Notes under the pieces: model-generated
Told to the model about the DNA's origin: nothing
The model's database searches: none
The model's input: only the letters and a program-made list of their open reading frames with translations
NCBI RefSeq assembly: GCF_030269645.1
Contig: NZ_BSTR01000014.1
Location: 62,001-126,000 of the forward strand
Direction of reading: 5' to 3'
DNA length: 64,000 nucleotides
Source: Actinokineospora sp. NBRC 105648
Lineage (GTDB): Bacteria > Actinomycetota > Actinomycetes > Mycobacteriales > Pseudonocardiaceae
Position numbers and translations under genes: made by a program
In this document: in pieces, positions 23,881-32,451 of the stretch
Numbering within the stretch: position 1 is the stretch's first letter
Layout: the number at the start of each line of letters is the position of its first letter

Positions 23881-24372
23881 ATGCTCGACGATCCCGGGGT
23901 CGACGCCCTGGTCCGGCAGTGGACAGCCGAGCGCGCGCAGGACGCCGACGCGGACGAGGCGCACCGCATCGCGTCCGAGTGGCTGGCCGACGCCCCTGTG
24001 GTCGCCGCGCCGGGTATTCCCGGTCAGCGCGCCCGCGCGGGCTCGTCCCGCTGGGCGGCGGTGGAGGCGGCCGACCCGCGCTACATCTCCGCCATGCGCA
24101 AGCGGCTGCCCGAGGTGCCGCACGACCTGCTCGCCGCCGCCGCCGGGTGGTGGCAGATGGTCGGCGGCGTCGCCGAGGCCGAGGAGTGGTGGGACGCGGG
24201 CATGAGCCCGCTCGACCAGCGCGCCCTCGACTACCGGGCGGCCGGTCTCGCACCGTCCGACCTGGCGCGCAGGCTGGGCCCGCTCACCGTGCTCGAGCAC
24301 CTGCGCCGGGGCAGCGCCCCCGCCTGGTGCGTCGCCCGGCTGCAGCGCCAGCGCCGCGACGGCGCGGCGTAA
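23881..24372 (+). CDS. Hypothetical 163-aa protein
   Basis: The start is set by CCAGGAGG placed 5 bases before ATG 23881; upstream ATGs lack such a site. The sequence is soluble, Ala/Arg-rich and helical, with Trp-rich patches (AAAAGWWQMVGG, AEEWWDAG) and a C-terminal helix-turn-helix-like stretch (AGLAPSDLARRLGPLTVLEHL) that resembles the recognition part of small DNA-binding proteins. I do not recognise a family. It could be a regulator, but the evidence is thin. Confidence 0.7.
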   Translation: MLDDPGVDALVRQWTAERAQDADADEAHRIASEWLADAPVVAAPGIPGQRARAGSSRWAAVEAADPRYISAMRKRLPEVPHDLLAAAAGWWQMVGGVAEAEEWWDAGMSPLDQRALDYRAAGLAPSDLARRLGPLTVLEHLRRGSAPAWCVARLQRQRRDGAA

Positions 24373-24461
24373 CCTACCCCCGCGTAACGCCACTGTGCTC
24401 TTGTCGTTGATGCTGTCAGCGACCGGTGCGCACCCGAGCCCCGGCTGAGGACGGGGGCACG

Positions 24462-25277
24462 GTGGCGGACACGAGCACCGAGACGCCCCGCCGCGGTCCG
24501 GGCATCCTGTTCCGGCTGCTGGTGGTGGTGCTCGCCCTGGTGGTCGGCGCCGCCGTGGTGTGGGTCGTCCGAGTCGCCACGGTGCCCCAGACCGGTGCCG
24601 AGGTCCCGGCCGCGCAGGTCGAGGCGGCCCCGGTCGAGCCCAACTCCGCCACCCCGGTCGAGGCCGACGCGACTGCCCCCGCCCCGCAGGCGGGCCAGTC
24701 CGGCACCGACCCGCTGCGCGCCTGGGCTGACCGGCTCGCCGGTCCCACCGGCATCCCGGCCCGCGCGCTGGTGGCCTACGGCAACGCCGAGCTCAACGTC
24801 CGCTCGACCACGCCCGGGTGCAGGCTGTCCTGGGCGACCCTCGCGGGCATCGGCCGCATCGAGTCCAACCACGGCCAGTACGGCGGCGCCACACTTGGCG
24901 CGGACGGCCGTCCGTCGATCCCGATCATCGGGGTGCCCTTGGACGGCTCGGCGGGCGTCCGGGCGATCACCGACACCGACGCGGGCCAGTTCGACGGCGA
25001 CGCCACCGTGGACCGCGCGGTGGGCCCGATGCAGTTCATCCCCTCCACCTGGCGCAAGTGGGGCGCGGACGGCAACCTGGACGGCGTCGGCGACCCGCAG
25101 CAGATCGACGACGCGGCCCTGGCAGCGGGCCGCTACCTCTGCGCCAACGGCCGCGACCTGGGCACCGCCACCGGCTGGTGGCAGGGCGTCTTCTCGTACA
25201 ACAACTCCGTGCCCTACGGCCAAAAGGTCTTCGGCCTGGCCGACGGCTACGCCCGCACCGCCGCCGCCCGCCGCTAG
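24462..25277 (+). CDS. Membrane-anchored lytic murein transglycosylase
   Basis: 271 residues from GTG 24462; a GTG 36 bases upstream is possible. One N-terminal helix (about 14-38) anchors the protein with its Ala/Pro-rich linker and catalytic domain outside. The domain carries the catalytic Glu in AGIGRIESNHGQYGG and the MltB-like AVGPMQFIPSTWRKWGADG motif, plus FSYNNSVPYGQKV. It would cleave the MurNAc-GlcNAc bond of peptidoglycan to give anhydro ends. Actinomycetes use such enzymes in growth and wall remodelling. It appears monocistronic and is followed by a strong hairpin. Confidence 0.9.
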   Translation: MADTSTETPRRGPGILFRLLVVVLALVVGAAVVWVVRVATVPQTGAEVPAAQVEAAPVEPNSATPVEADATAPAPQAGQSGTDPLRAWADRLAGPTGIPARALVAYGNAELNVRSTTPGCRLSWATLAGIGRIESNHGQYGGATLGADGRPSIPIIGVPLDGSAGVRAITDTDAGQFDGDATVDRAVGPMQFIPSTWRKWGADGNLDGVGDPQQIDDAALAAGRYLCANGRDLGTATGWWQGVFSYNNSVPYGQKVFGLADGYARTAAARR

Positions 25278-25370
25278 CAGTGTGGACAGTCCCACCCGGA
25301 CCCAGCCGCACCGCTCCACCAAGCCACCATCCTCACCTCACCCCACCTCACCTCTCGCACCAACCCGACC

Positions 25371-25440
25371 CACAACCCTCCCCGCCAAGTCACTTTCCCC
25401 ACCCCCACAACCCTCCCCGCCAAGTCACTTCCCCCACCCC
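25371..25440. repeat. 35-bp direct repeat, two copies
   Basis: 25371-25405 and 25406-25440 share cacaaccctccccgccaagt and the following cactt(t/c)cccc, with two or three differences. They sit in a C-rich, non-coding stretch (25278-25515) after the transglycosylase gene. Confidence 0.85.
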
Positions 25441-25515
25441 CGCAAACCGTCTCCGGCAGCCACAACGCCCCCCGGCGACCACTCCCGCCCCTGCATCCCA
25501 TACGCAGCCCAAAAC

Positions 25516-25574
25516 ACGGGCTTGGTGTCCTTGTCAAGGCATCTTTCCCGCCTTGACAAGGACACCAAGCCCGT
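25516..25574. terminator. Perfect 25-bp hairpin between convergent genes
   Basis: Arm 25516-25540 (acgggcttggtgtccttgtc...) pairs perfectly with 25550-25574 around the loop atctttccc. It lies between the transglycosylase and the oxidoreductase-hemerythrin gene, which face each other, so it can serve both as a terminator. No T-tract. Nothing else was found in 25278-25652 apart from the direct repeat. Confidence 0.8.
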
Positions 25575-25652
25575 AGTCACACTTGGCGTAGGGGAAGCAG
25601 GAACCCCCGACGGCAACGCAGGAAGAGCCGACGGCACCGCGGAGAGAGCCGG

Positions 25653-26459
25653 TCAATCTAGCAGCGGCAGCAGATTCGCGTCCTCGTAGTCCAGGTGCCG
25701 CTCCAACAACCCGACCAACTCCTCCACCTCAACAGCCACCGACGCCTGATCCCCGGCCAGCACCGCGCGCAGCCGCTCCAGCACCGCCGCCATCTCCACG
25801 TGCTCGGCCGACAACCGCTCCAGCAGCGGTGCCGCCTCGGGGTAGCGCGAGGCGACCCAGGGGAAGATGTTGGCGTCCTCGCCGGTGTGGTGGTTGCCCA
25901 GCCCGGCGCAGATGGTCAGGCAGTTCACCCGTAGCTGGGCCCCCAGCCGCGGGCCGGAGGCGGACACGTCCGCGCGGATGTGGGCGAGTTCGCGGCGGAA
26001 GGAGTCATGCAGCTGCTTGACCGTGGCCGAGAGCGACCCGCCGAGTCGCAGCCTGCCGGCGAGGGCCACCACGGGCAGCTCCCGCGTGGTCTTCTCCTGG
26101 TACGCCGCCCAGCCCGGGTCGGCCTCGACGGCGCGGGCCCAGACTTCCGCGCGCTCCGGGCCGGTGAGCACGGTGGCGTCGGCGTCGTAGGTGAGGATGC
26201 CGTCCTCGACCGTGGCGCTCGGGTTCGCCAGTAGGTTCCGGTACCAGTCCGGGTGCCTGGGCGAACCGCCCGCGGAGCCGATGACGATGACGCGTTCGCC
26301 GCCGTCGGGCAGGTAGCCCAGTGGGGTGGTGTGCGGGGTGCCGCTGCGGGCGCCGGTGGTGGTGAGCAGGATCAGGCGGGCGCCCTCGAAGTAGCCGCCG
26401 ACGCGGCCCTGGTTGGCGCGGAACTCGGTGATGACCTGGTCGTTGAACGGGTTGGGCAT
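25653..26459 (-). CDS. Deazaflavin-type (F420) nitroreductase-family protein fused to a hemerythrin HHE domain
   Basis: 268 residues. The N-terminal 125 residues match the split-barrel Ddn/nitroreductase family: LILLTTTGARSGTPHTTPL, then VIVIGSAGGSPRHPDWYRNLLANP. The C-terminal 140 residues form a four-helix HHE domain with metal-ligand candidates in VKQLHDSFRREL, GLGNHHTGEDANIFPW, LSAEHVEMAAVL and LERHLDYEDANLLPLL. One polypeptide therefore combines an F420-dependent (or quinone-reducing) barrel with a di-iron oxygen- or NO-sensing domain. A role in redox detoxification is inferred. The gene ends at the shared hairpin and is preceded by about 200 bases. Confidence 0.88.
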   Translation of the reverse strand: MPNPFNDQVITEFRANQGRVGGYFEGARLILLTTTGARSGTPHTTPLGYLPDGGERVIVIGSAGGSPRHPDWYRNLLANPSATVEDGILTYDADATVLTGPERAEVWARAVEADPGWAAYQEKTTRELPVVALAGRLRLGGSLSATVKQLHDSFRRELAHIRADVSASGPRLGAQLRVNCLTICAGLGNHHTGEDANIFPWVASRYPEAAPLLERLSAEHVEMAAVLERLRAVLAGDQASVAVEVEELVGLLERHLDYEDANLLPLLD

Positions 26460-26662
26460 GGGTCGCTTTCTGCTGGTGGGTCCAGAGGGGGATCCGAGGC
26501 ACAGCAGGAGGTCGGCGGGCCCCTGGCCCGCCGCGAGGTCACCCGTTGGCCGGGTGCCTGACTCGCTCGAGGCCCAGTGGGGCCGACCCGGCAGTCACCC
26601 GGCCAACCTACCGAACCGGGCGTGACGGTGGTCTCTCAGGGTGCGCGGGTTAGCATCGCGCG

Positions 26663-27016
26663 GTGGGCAGGACGTCGGGAAGCGGGCGCGCACTCCTCGT
26701 CATCGGGGTGTCGGCGCTCTCGCTCGCCGTCTGCTGCGGGCTCGCCTGGTGGCAGTGGCAGCGGTTCGAATCGGCCAACGGGACGTTCCAGAACCTGGGC
26801 TACGTCCTGCAGTGGCCGCTGTTCGGCATCGCCCCGGCCTACATGTTCTGGCGGTTCCGCAAGCTCCGCGAGCGCGAGCTCCAGGCGCCGCCCCCCGAGG
26901 TCAGCCCGCGCCCGGCGCCCGTGGTGCACCCGCTCGACTCGGACGAGCCGGATGACGAGCTGACCGCCTACAACCGCTACCTTGCCCGGCTGAACGCAGA
27001 CCAGGAGTCCCGATGA
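26663..27016 (+). CDS. Small membrane protein with two helices, probably leaderless
   Basis: 117 residues from GTG 26663. A -10-like TAGCAT (26651-26656) ends 6 bases before the start codon and no ribosome site is present, so the message is probably leaderless. Two hydrophobic segments (about 10-27 and 43-62) are joined by a short Trp-rich loop (AWWQWQRFE). The tail is charged and ends in DDELTAYNRYLARLNA. Actinobacterial homologues sit upstream of DUF3817 genes, as here (4-nt overlap). Function unknown. Confidence 0.78.
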   Translation: MGRTSGSGRALLVIGVSALSLAVCCGLAWWQWQRFESANGTFQNLGYVLQWPLFGIAPAYMFWRFRKLRERELQAPPPEVSPRPAPVVHPLDSDEPDDELTAYNRYLARLNADQESR

Positions 27017-27366
27017 GCATCACCGACGAGGAGAACCCGGCCCAGGCCGTCGGGGTCCGGGGCGTGCGCGGCGCGCTCGCCCGCTACCGCGTGATGGCCT
27101 ACGTCGTCGGTGTCGGCCTGCTCGCGCTGGTCGCCGCCATGGTGCTCAAGTACGCCTTCGACAACTCCACCCCGGTGGCCATCGTCGGCCCGGCGCACGG
27201 CTTCCTCTACGCGGTCTACCTGCTCGCCGCCTTCGACCTGGCGCTCAAGGCCCGCTGGTCGGTCAAGGGCACCCTGCTGGTCCTGCTGGCGGGCATGGTC
27301 CCGTTCGTCTCGTTCGTGGTCGAGCGCCGGGTCACGCACAAGACCCAGGCGGGCCAGAAGCTCTGA
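27013..27366 (+). CDS. DUF3817 family membrane protein
   Basis: 117 residues with three hydrophobic segments (about 25-48, 53-72, 84-103). The motif VGPAHGFLYAVYLLAAFDLALK is the DUF3817 signature with its conserved His. Coupled to the gene upstream by ATGA; together they form a conserved two-gene unit of actinobacteria with no experimentally assigned role that I know of. The C-terminus is basic (ERRVTHKTQAGQKL). Confidence 0.88.
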   Translation: MSITDEENPAQAVGVRGVRGALARYRVMAYVVGVGLLALVAAMVLKYAFDNSTPVAIVGPAHGFLYAVYLLAAFDLALKARWSVKGTLLVLLAGMVPFVSFVVERRVTHKTQAGQKL

Positions 27367-27435
27367 GTGTGACCGGCCGCACTGTCACACTCCGGCCCGC
27401 CGCGTAGTCCTCCCCGTGACGGAGGGAGAACGTCC

Positions 27436-28557
27436 ATGACAACGCACATCGTGGTGCTGGGAGCGGGCTACTCGGGACTGGTGGCGGCCAAGCGCGCGGC
27501 GCGGCTGCCCGACACCAGGGTCACCCTGGTCAACGCGGCCGCCGAGTTCGTCGAGCGGGTCCGGCTGCACGAGGTCGCCGCCGGTCGGCCGGTCCGGTCG
27601 CACCGGATCACCGAGCTGATCGGGCGCGCGCCGGTGGAGCTGGTGGTCGACACGGTCACCGCCATCGACCCCGACCGCAAGGTCGTCACGCTGGCCAACG
27701 GCACCCTGGAGAGCAACACCCTCGACTACGACACCCTGGTCTACGCCCTGGGCAGCCGGGCCGACGTCGAGGTCGAGCACGTGCACCCGCTGGCCCTCGC
27801 GCCGGACGCCGAGCGGCTCAAGCGCGAGCTGCGCGGCACCGTCGCGGTCGTCGGCGGTGGTCTGACCGGTGTCGAGGCCGCCACCGAGTTCGCCGAGGCG
27901 GGCCACCCGGTGCGGCTGCTGACCGCGGGCCCGCTGGGTGCCGCGCTGTCGGCGAAGGGCCGGGCGCACCTGCGCCGGGTGCTCGACCGGCTCGAGGTCC
28001 AGGTGCACGACCAGGTCAAGGTCACCGGCACCGACGCCACCGGGCTCACGCTCGCCGACGGCGGCTACGTCCCGGCCGACACCGTGGTGTGGACCACCGG
28101 GTTCCGCGCGCCCGCCCTGGCCGCGGACTCCGGGTTCGCCGTGGACGACCGCGGCCGGATGGTCGTCGACGGCACCCTGCGCTCGGTGTCGCACCCGGAC
28201 GTCTACGCCGTCGGCGACGCCGCCGCGGTGCGCCTGGTGAACGGTCTGGAGCTGCGGATGGCCTGCGCCACCGGGCTTCCCGCCGGGTACCACGCCGCCA
28301 AGGCGATCGGCGACCGGCTGGCGGGCCGCGAGCCGGGACCGCTGAGCTTCCGGTTCGTGAACCAGTGCGTCAGCCTCGGGCGCAAGGACGGGCTGATCCA
28401 GTTCGTCCGGGCCGACGACACCCCGGTCGAGCGCGTGCTCACCGGTCGGCTTGCCGCCTGGTACAAGGAGTTGATCGTGCGCGGCGCCCTGTTCGCCCAG
28501 CGCCACCCGGCGCTGGCGGGCGTCAGCCCGCGCGGCGGGACCAAGCCCCGACCGTAG
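27436..28557 (+). CDS. NAD(P)/FAD-dependent oxidoreductase, NDH-2-like
   Basis: 373 residues; GGAGGGAG sits 8 bases before the ATG. Two Rossmann motifs are clear: FAD-binding VLGAGYSGLVAAKRAAR at the N-terminus and NAD(P)-binding VAVVGGGLTGVEAATEFAEA at about 136-155. The late FAD motif VYAVGDAAAV (about 255-264) is present. The length and layout match small type II NADH dehydrogenase-like proteins of the pyridine nucleotide-disulfide family, without a C-terminal membrane helix. It would pass electrons from NADH to quinone or another acceptor. Monocistronic. Confidence 0.9.
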   Translation: MTTHIVVLGAGYSGLVAAKRAARLPDTRVTLVNAAAEFVERVRLHEVAAGRPVRSHRITELIGRAPVELVVDTVTAIDPDRKVVTLANGTLESNTLDYDTLVYALGSRADVEVEHVHPLALAPDAERLKRELRGTVAVVGGGLTGVEAATEFAEAGHPVRLLTAGPLGAALSAKGRAHLRRVLDRLEVQVHDQVKVTGTDATGLTLADGGYVPADTVVWTTGFRAPALAADSGFAVDDRGRMVVDGTLRSVSHPDVYAVGDAAAVRLVNGLELRMACATGLPAGYHAAKAIGDRLAGREPGPLSFRFVNQCVSLGRKDGLIQFVRADDTPVERVLTGRLAAWYKELIVRGALFAQRHPALAGVSPRGGTKPRP

Positions 28558-28564
28558 AACGCGG

Positions 28565-28596
28565 CGGTGCCCGGGGACTCGCGTCCCCGGGCACCG
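28565..28596. terminator. 14-bp perfect hairpin between convergent genes
   Basis: cggtgcccggggac (28565-28578) pairs with gtccccgggcaccg (28583-28596) around tcgc. It lies 8 bases after the oxidoreductase stop and 17 bases from the facing aminopropyltransferase-like stop, so it probably ends both transcripts. Confidence 0.85.
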
Positions 28597-28613
28597 GGTC
28601 GACCAAGGCCGGA

Positions 28614-29468
28614 TCAGAGCGACTTGCGCACCCGGTACGGCGGGATCGTGTTGCCGCGCAAGGCGTCCGCGTCGATGGTCTTGGGCTGGTACGGCAGCGT
28701 CGCGAGCCGGTCGATCATGCGCGCGGTGGTGTCCGGGACGGTCTCGGCGAGTCCGAACAGGAACGCCCACTCGTGCTCGTCGGAGCCGTAGTAGACGGTC
28801 GTGCCGAACACCTCGTCGAACCTGCGCCAGGACCGCAGCAGGGTCTCGTTGCGCCACATGGTCTGACAGCCCGCCTGGCACACGACCACGCCGCCCTCGG
28901 CCAGCACCGAGCGGCACCGGGTGAGGAACTCCTCCTCGTACAACCGGTTGTGCTGGGCGAACTCCGGCCGCTCGTCGGGCAGGTCGACCAGCACGACGTC
29001 GTAGCGGTCGCCGCGCTCGAGCGCCTCGGCCAGGAACTGCCAGCCGTCGGCGTAGTGCACCCGGACCGGGCCCTCGTGCGCGACCGCGGCGGCCAGTTCC
29101 TCGGTGATGTAGCCGTAGGGCAGGTGCTCGGCGCACAGCTCCACGGCCTGCCGGTCGATGTCGACGTGGTCGACCACCGACGCGCCCGCGGCCACCGAGA
29201 TCTGCGAGACGACGCCCTCACTGGACCCCACGACCAGCACGCGCTCGACCTGGCGCGCCACCAGCAGGGCGGGCACCAGCAGCGCCTCGTGGTAGGTGAG
29301 CTGGCTGAACTCGGTGCTCTGCCGGTCGTCGTCGCAGAACAGGCTGAGTCCCTGCTCGGTGCGGCCGATGACCAGGTGCTGGAACTCGGTCTTGGTGTCC
29401 ACCAGCACCTCGGGCATGTCCCACACGCGGGTCAGGCCCGGGCCCAGCGGCTCGGTGATCGGGCTCAT
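28614..29468 (-). CDS. speE: Spermidine synthase-like aminopropyltransferase
   Basis: 284 residues. Rossmann-type spermidine synthase fold: N-terminal beta part with FQHLVIGRTEQGLSLFCD, QSTEFSQLTYHEAL, and the AdoMet-binding region at about 90-125. It departs from the family at two key sites: the GGGDG nucleotide motif reads GSSEGVV, and the polyamine/AdoMet DSTDP motif reads VDLPDERPEF. The acidic residues are partly kept. Substrate choice may therefore differ from classic SpeE. It overlaps speD by 4 nt, so decarboxylated AdoMet supply and use are coupled. Confidence 0.82.
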   Translation of the reverse strand: MSPITEPLGPGLTRVWDMPEVLVDTKTEFQHLVIGRTEQGLSLFCDDDRQSTEFSQLTYHEALLVPALLVARQVERVLVVGSSEGVVSQISVAAGASVVDHVDIDRQAVELCAEHLPYGYITEELAAAVAHEGPVRVHYADGWQFLAEALERGDRYDVVLVDLPDERPEFAQHNRLYEEEFLTRCRSVLAEGGVVVCQAGCQTMWRNETLLRSWRRFDEVFGTTVYYGSDEHEWAFLFGLAETVPDTTARMIDRLATLPYQPKTIDADALRGNTIPPYRVRKSL

Positions 29469-29866
29469 CGGGCGGTCTCCGACGGTACGGGGTGTCCCCT
29501 GTGGACGGTGTTGATCCGGGCGTCCAGCGCGCCCAGCCGGTCGCGCAGCAGGCCCGCTGCCAGCTCCGGGTCCGCGGTCTCGCCGCAGGTGAAGATGTCG
29601 ACGAACATCGAACCGATCTCCGGGTAGGTGTGGATGGAGGCGTGCGACTCGGAGAGCAGGGCCAGCACGGTGACCCCCTGCGGCTCGAACTGCTTGGCCA
29701 CCACGTCGCAGATGGTGGCCCCGGCGTCGCGCAGCGAGGACTCCAGCGCCTCGCGCAGGAAGCCCAGATCGTTGAGCAGCAACGGATCGACCCCGTCGAA
29801 CTCGGCGAGCACGTGTCGGCCTGCGAAGTAGCCGACGCCCTGTTCGGGCGCGCGGTCGTACGACAT
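29465..29866 (-). CDS. speD: S-adenosylmethionine decarboxylase proenzyme
   Basis: 133 residues, the size of the small bacterial (SpeH-type) proenzyme. The self-cleavage site is visible in LSESHASIHTYPE; the Ser after the Glu becomes the pyruvoyl group. GLFVDIFTCG-like strand (MFVDIFTCGETADP) supplies the catalytic Cys. The enzyme makes decarboxylated AdoMet, the aminopropyl donor. AGGAGGTAAG lies 5 bases before the ATG. It sits between the decarboxylase and the synthase-like gene in one minus-strand operon. Confidence 0.95.
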   Translation of the reverse strand: MSYDRAPEQGVGYFAGRHVLAEFDGVDPLLLNDLGFLREALESSLRDAGATICDVVAKQFEPQGVTVLALLSESHASIHTYPEIGSMFVDIFTCGETADPELAAGLLRDRLGALDARINTVHRGHPVPSETAR

Positions 29867-29889
29867 CTGTCTTACCTCCTGCGAGGGAA

Positions 29890-31056
29890 TCAGCCGACGA
29901 AGAGCGTCGGAAGGGGCGGAAAACCGTTGAACGACACCGAGGAGTAGCTCGCGGTGTACGCGCCCGCGTCGAGGATGTCGACGTGGTCGCCCGCCCGCAG
30001 CGCCGTCGGAAGACGATACGCGGTGTGCTGGTAGATCACGTCATCGCCGTCGCAGGTGGGGCCCGCGATGATGACCGGTCCGTCCGGTGTGGCCGGATGT
30101 CGGGTGCTCAGCCGGTAGGCGATGTACTCGTTCTCGGTCTCGGCCAGCCCGGAGTAGCGGCCGATGTCGAGGTAGACCCAGCGGTGCTCGTCGGCGTCGT
30201 CCTTGCGCGACACCAGGACCACCTCGGCGCGGATGACCCCGGCGGTGGCCGCGATCGCCCGACCGGGCTCGATGACCAGCTCGGGGGCGGTGTCGAAGTG
30301 CTCGGCGACCGCGGCGCGGATCGCCGCGGCGTGCACGTCGGCCGGTGGCGCCGGATCCCGGTACCCGGTGGGAAAACCACCACCGAGGTTGAGCGAGGTC
30401 GTGCGAACGCCCGCCTCGGCGAGCCCGCGCGAGATCCACGCGGCCTGGGCGATGCCCGCGGTCCAGGCCGCCGGGTCGGTGTGCTGCGAGCCGACGTGGA
30501 AGCAGGCGCCGCGCACGTCCAGGCCTAGGTCGGCGGCCCGGGCCAGCAGCCGCAGCGCCATCCGGGGCGAGCAGCCGAACTTGCGGCCGAACGGCGTACC
30601 GGAGTCCGGCGCGTCGACCAGGAACCGGCACCAGACCTGGGATCCCGGGGCGTGCTCGGCCAGGTTCGCCAGGTCGCCGTCGGAGTCGAAGGTGAACCGG
30701 CGGACGCCGCGCGCGTGGGCGTGGGCGATGTCGGCGGCCTTCTTGATGGGGTTGCCGTAGGACAGTGACTCCGGGCTCGCGCCCTGGGCCAGGCAGAGGT
30801 CGACCTCGCCGGTGCTGGCGACGTCGAACGACGAGCCCTCGGCCACCAGCGCGGCCACGACCTCGGGGGCGGGATTCGCCTTGACCGCGTAGAAGATGGC
30901 GGCCTCGGGCAGCGCCGCGCGCAACGCGCGGTAGTTGGTCCGCACCACCTCGAGGTCCACCACCAGGCACGGCGTCGCGGGCGCGCGTTCGTCGAGGAAC
31001 GCGCGCAGCCGGGGGGACAAGCCCGGCGACGCCAGAGAGTCGAGCACGGCGTGCAC
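29890..31056 (-). CDS. PLP-dependent ornithine/lysine-type decarboxylase (fold III)
   Basis: 388 residues from GTG 31056 (GTG 31047 is an alternative; no clear ribosome site for either). The fold-III alanine-racemase-like pattern is complete: PLP lysine in FYAVKANPAPEV (about 57-68), FDVASTGEVD, HVGSQHTD, GGGFPTGY and EPGRAIAATAG, and the catalytic GPTCDGDDVIY with Cys near the C-terminus. These features fit eukaryotic-type ornithine decarboxylase and its bacterial relatives that use ornithine or lysine. It starts the operon that continues with speD and speE, so putrescine or cadaverine is the likely product. It is divergent from the transporter gene at 31156. Confidence 0.9.
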   Translation of the reverse strand: MHAVLDSLASPGLSPRLRAFLDERAPATPCLVVDLEVVRTNYRALRAALPEAAIFYAVKANPAPEVVAALVAEGSSFDVASTGEVDLCLAQGASPESLSYGNPIKKAADIAHAHARGVRRFTFDSDGDLANLAEHAPGSQVWCRFLVDAPDSGTPFGRKFGCSPRMALRLLARAADLGLDVRGACFHVGSQHTDPAAWTAGIAQAAWISRGLAEAGVRTTSLNLGGGFPTGYRDPAPPADVHAAAIRAAVAEHFDTAPELVIEPGRAIAATAGVIRAEVVLVSRKDDADEHRWVYLDIGRYSGLAETENEYIAYRLSTRHPATPDGPVIIAGPTCDGDDVIYQHTAYRLPTALRAGDHVDILDAGAYTASYSSVSFNGFPPLPTLFVG

Positions 31057-31155
31057 TGTAATACCGAGTTGACCGCCGTTGGGGGCAGTGGCCGTCACCG
31101 ACTCGATCACACCGGCCCGTACCATCCGCCCGACACGGCCACCGGGAGGCAGTTC

Positions 31156-32451
31156 ATGACGCCAGGGACACGCGCGGGTTACGCACTGGGATCGCTTGCC
31201 ACGGGGGCGTTCGGGACCGTCCCGGGGCTGCTCCTGCTGCCGTTCCTGACCGACCGGCTGGGGGTGCAGTCGGCGGTGGCCGGTGTCCTGGTGCTGTTGC
31301 CGAAGGCGTGGGACGTGCTGTTCAACCCGGTCGCGGGCCGGATCAGCGACCGCAGCACGCACCCGCTCGGACCGCGCAGGCCCTTCCTGCTGCGCGGCGG
31401 GCTGGCCCTGGCCGTGCTGTTCGCGCTGATGTTCCTGCCCCCGCTGGCGGGCAGCCCGCTGGGTGACGGCGCCTACGTGGCGGCGCTGTTCCTGGCGTGC
31501 GCGACCGCGTTCGCCTTCTTCCAGGTGCCCTACATGGCGATGGCCGCCGAGCTGACCGACGACTACGACGAGCGCACCCGGCTGATGTCCTGGCGGGTGG
31601 CGATGCTCGCGGTCGCCATCCTGCTCGCCGGGGCCGGTGCCCCGCTGGTCCGCGACGCGTTCGACAGCTACCGGGTGATGGGCCTGGCGGTCGCGGCGCT
31701 GATCCTGGTGGGCACGCTGGGTGTCTACCTGGGTACCCGGAACGTCCCTGTCGCGCGCGTCACATCCGCCGGTGCCCGGTTCGGCGAGCTGCTGGCCGCG
31801 GTCCGCGAGTCCCGCGCCTTCCGCACCCTGCTGCTCGCCTTCGTGATCCAGGCCGTCGGCATCGGCACCGTGCTGGCCGGGGTGGACTACCTGGCCAGGG
31901 TCGTGCTGCACGACGCGGGCCAGCAGCCGGTCCTGTTCGCCGGGTTCATCGGCCCGGCGCTGCTGGTGATGCCGGTGCTGCAGCGGGTCGGCGCCCGGTG
32001 GGGCAAGCTGCGCGGCTACCAGGGTGCGACAGTGCTCTTCGGAGTCGCCATCGCCGGTGTCGCGTTCGTGCCGCCGACCCCGGTGCTGATGGTCCTGGTG
32101 GCACTGACCGGGGTCGGCTACGCGGGCCTGCAGGTCTTCCCGATGGCGATGCTGCCGGACATCATCAGCACCGAGCAGGCCCGCACCGGTGACGCCCGCT
32201 CCGGCCTGTTCTCCGGTGTCTGGACGGCGGGGGAGACCCTGGGCCTGGCCCTCGGACCGGGCCTGTTCGGCCTGGTGCTCTCGCTCGGCGGCTACATCTC
32301 CGGTGGCACCGCCGAGCAGCCCGCGAGCGCGGCCACCGCGATCACCCTCGGCTTCACGCTGATCCCGGCCGTCCTGGTGCTGGCGGTGCTGCCGCTGCTG
32401 CGCCGCTCGGTCGTGGAGCCCGACCGCTCACCGGCCGATGCCGGTGAGTGA
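31156..32451 (+). CDS. MFS transporter, GPH (glycoside-pentoside-hexuronide:cation symporter) family
   Basis: 431 residues; GGGAGG precedes the ATG. About twelve hydrophobic segments. Family signature: KAWDVLFNPVAGRISDRST (loop 2-3) followed by GPRRPFLLRG, and the EL(T)DDYDERTRLMSWR loop typical of GPH/MelB-type carriers. Substrate cannot be told. Its 3' end overlaps the end of the convergent actP gene by 24 bases. It is divergent from the polyamine operon, so transport of a related cation is conceivable but not supported by sequence. Confidence 0.85.
   Translation: MTPGTRAGYALGSLATGAFGTVPGLLLLPFLTDRLGVQSAVAGVLVLLPKAWDVLFNPVAGRISDRSTHPLGPRRPFLLRGGLALAVLFALMFLPPLAGSPLGDGAYVAALFLACATAFAFFQVPYMAMAAELTDDYDERTRLMSWRVAMLAVAILLAGAGAPLVRDAFDSYRVMGLAVAALILVGTLGVYLGTRNVPVARVTSAGARFGELLAAVRESRAFRTLLLAFVIQAVGIGTVLAGVDYLARVVLHDAGQQPVLFAGFIGPALLVMPVLQRVGARWGKLRGYQGATVLFGVAIAGVAFVPPTPVLMVLVALTGVGYAGLQVFPMAMLPDIISTEQARTGDARSGLFSGVWTAGETLGLALGPGLFGLVLSLGGYISGGTAEQPASAATAITLGFTLIPAVLVLAVLPLLRRSVVEPDRSPADAGE

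Noticed and set aside
25371-25440. Two direct repeats as possible attachment sites
   Set aside because: They are adjacent to each other, with no integrase or tRNA nearby; simple C-rich tandem duplication is enough to explain them.
26760-26775. ggttcgaatc resembling a tRNA T-loop
   Set aside because: It lies inside a membrane protein coding frame and no acceptor stem or anticodon arm can be built around it.
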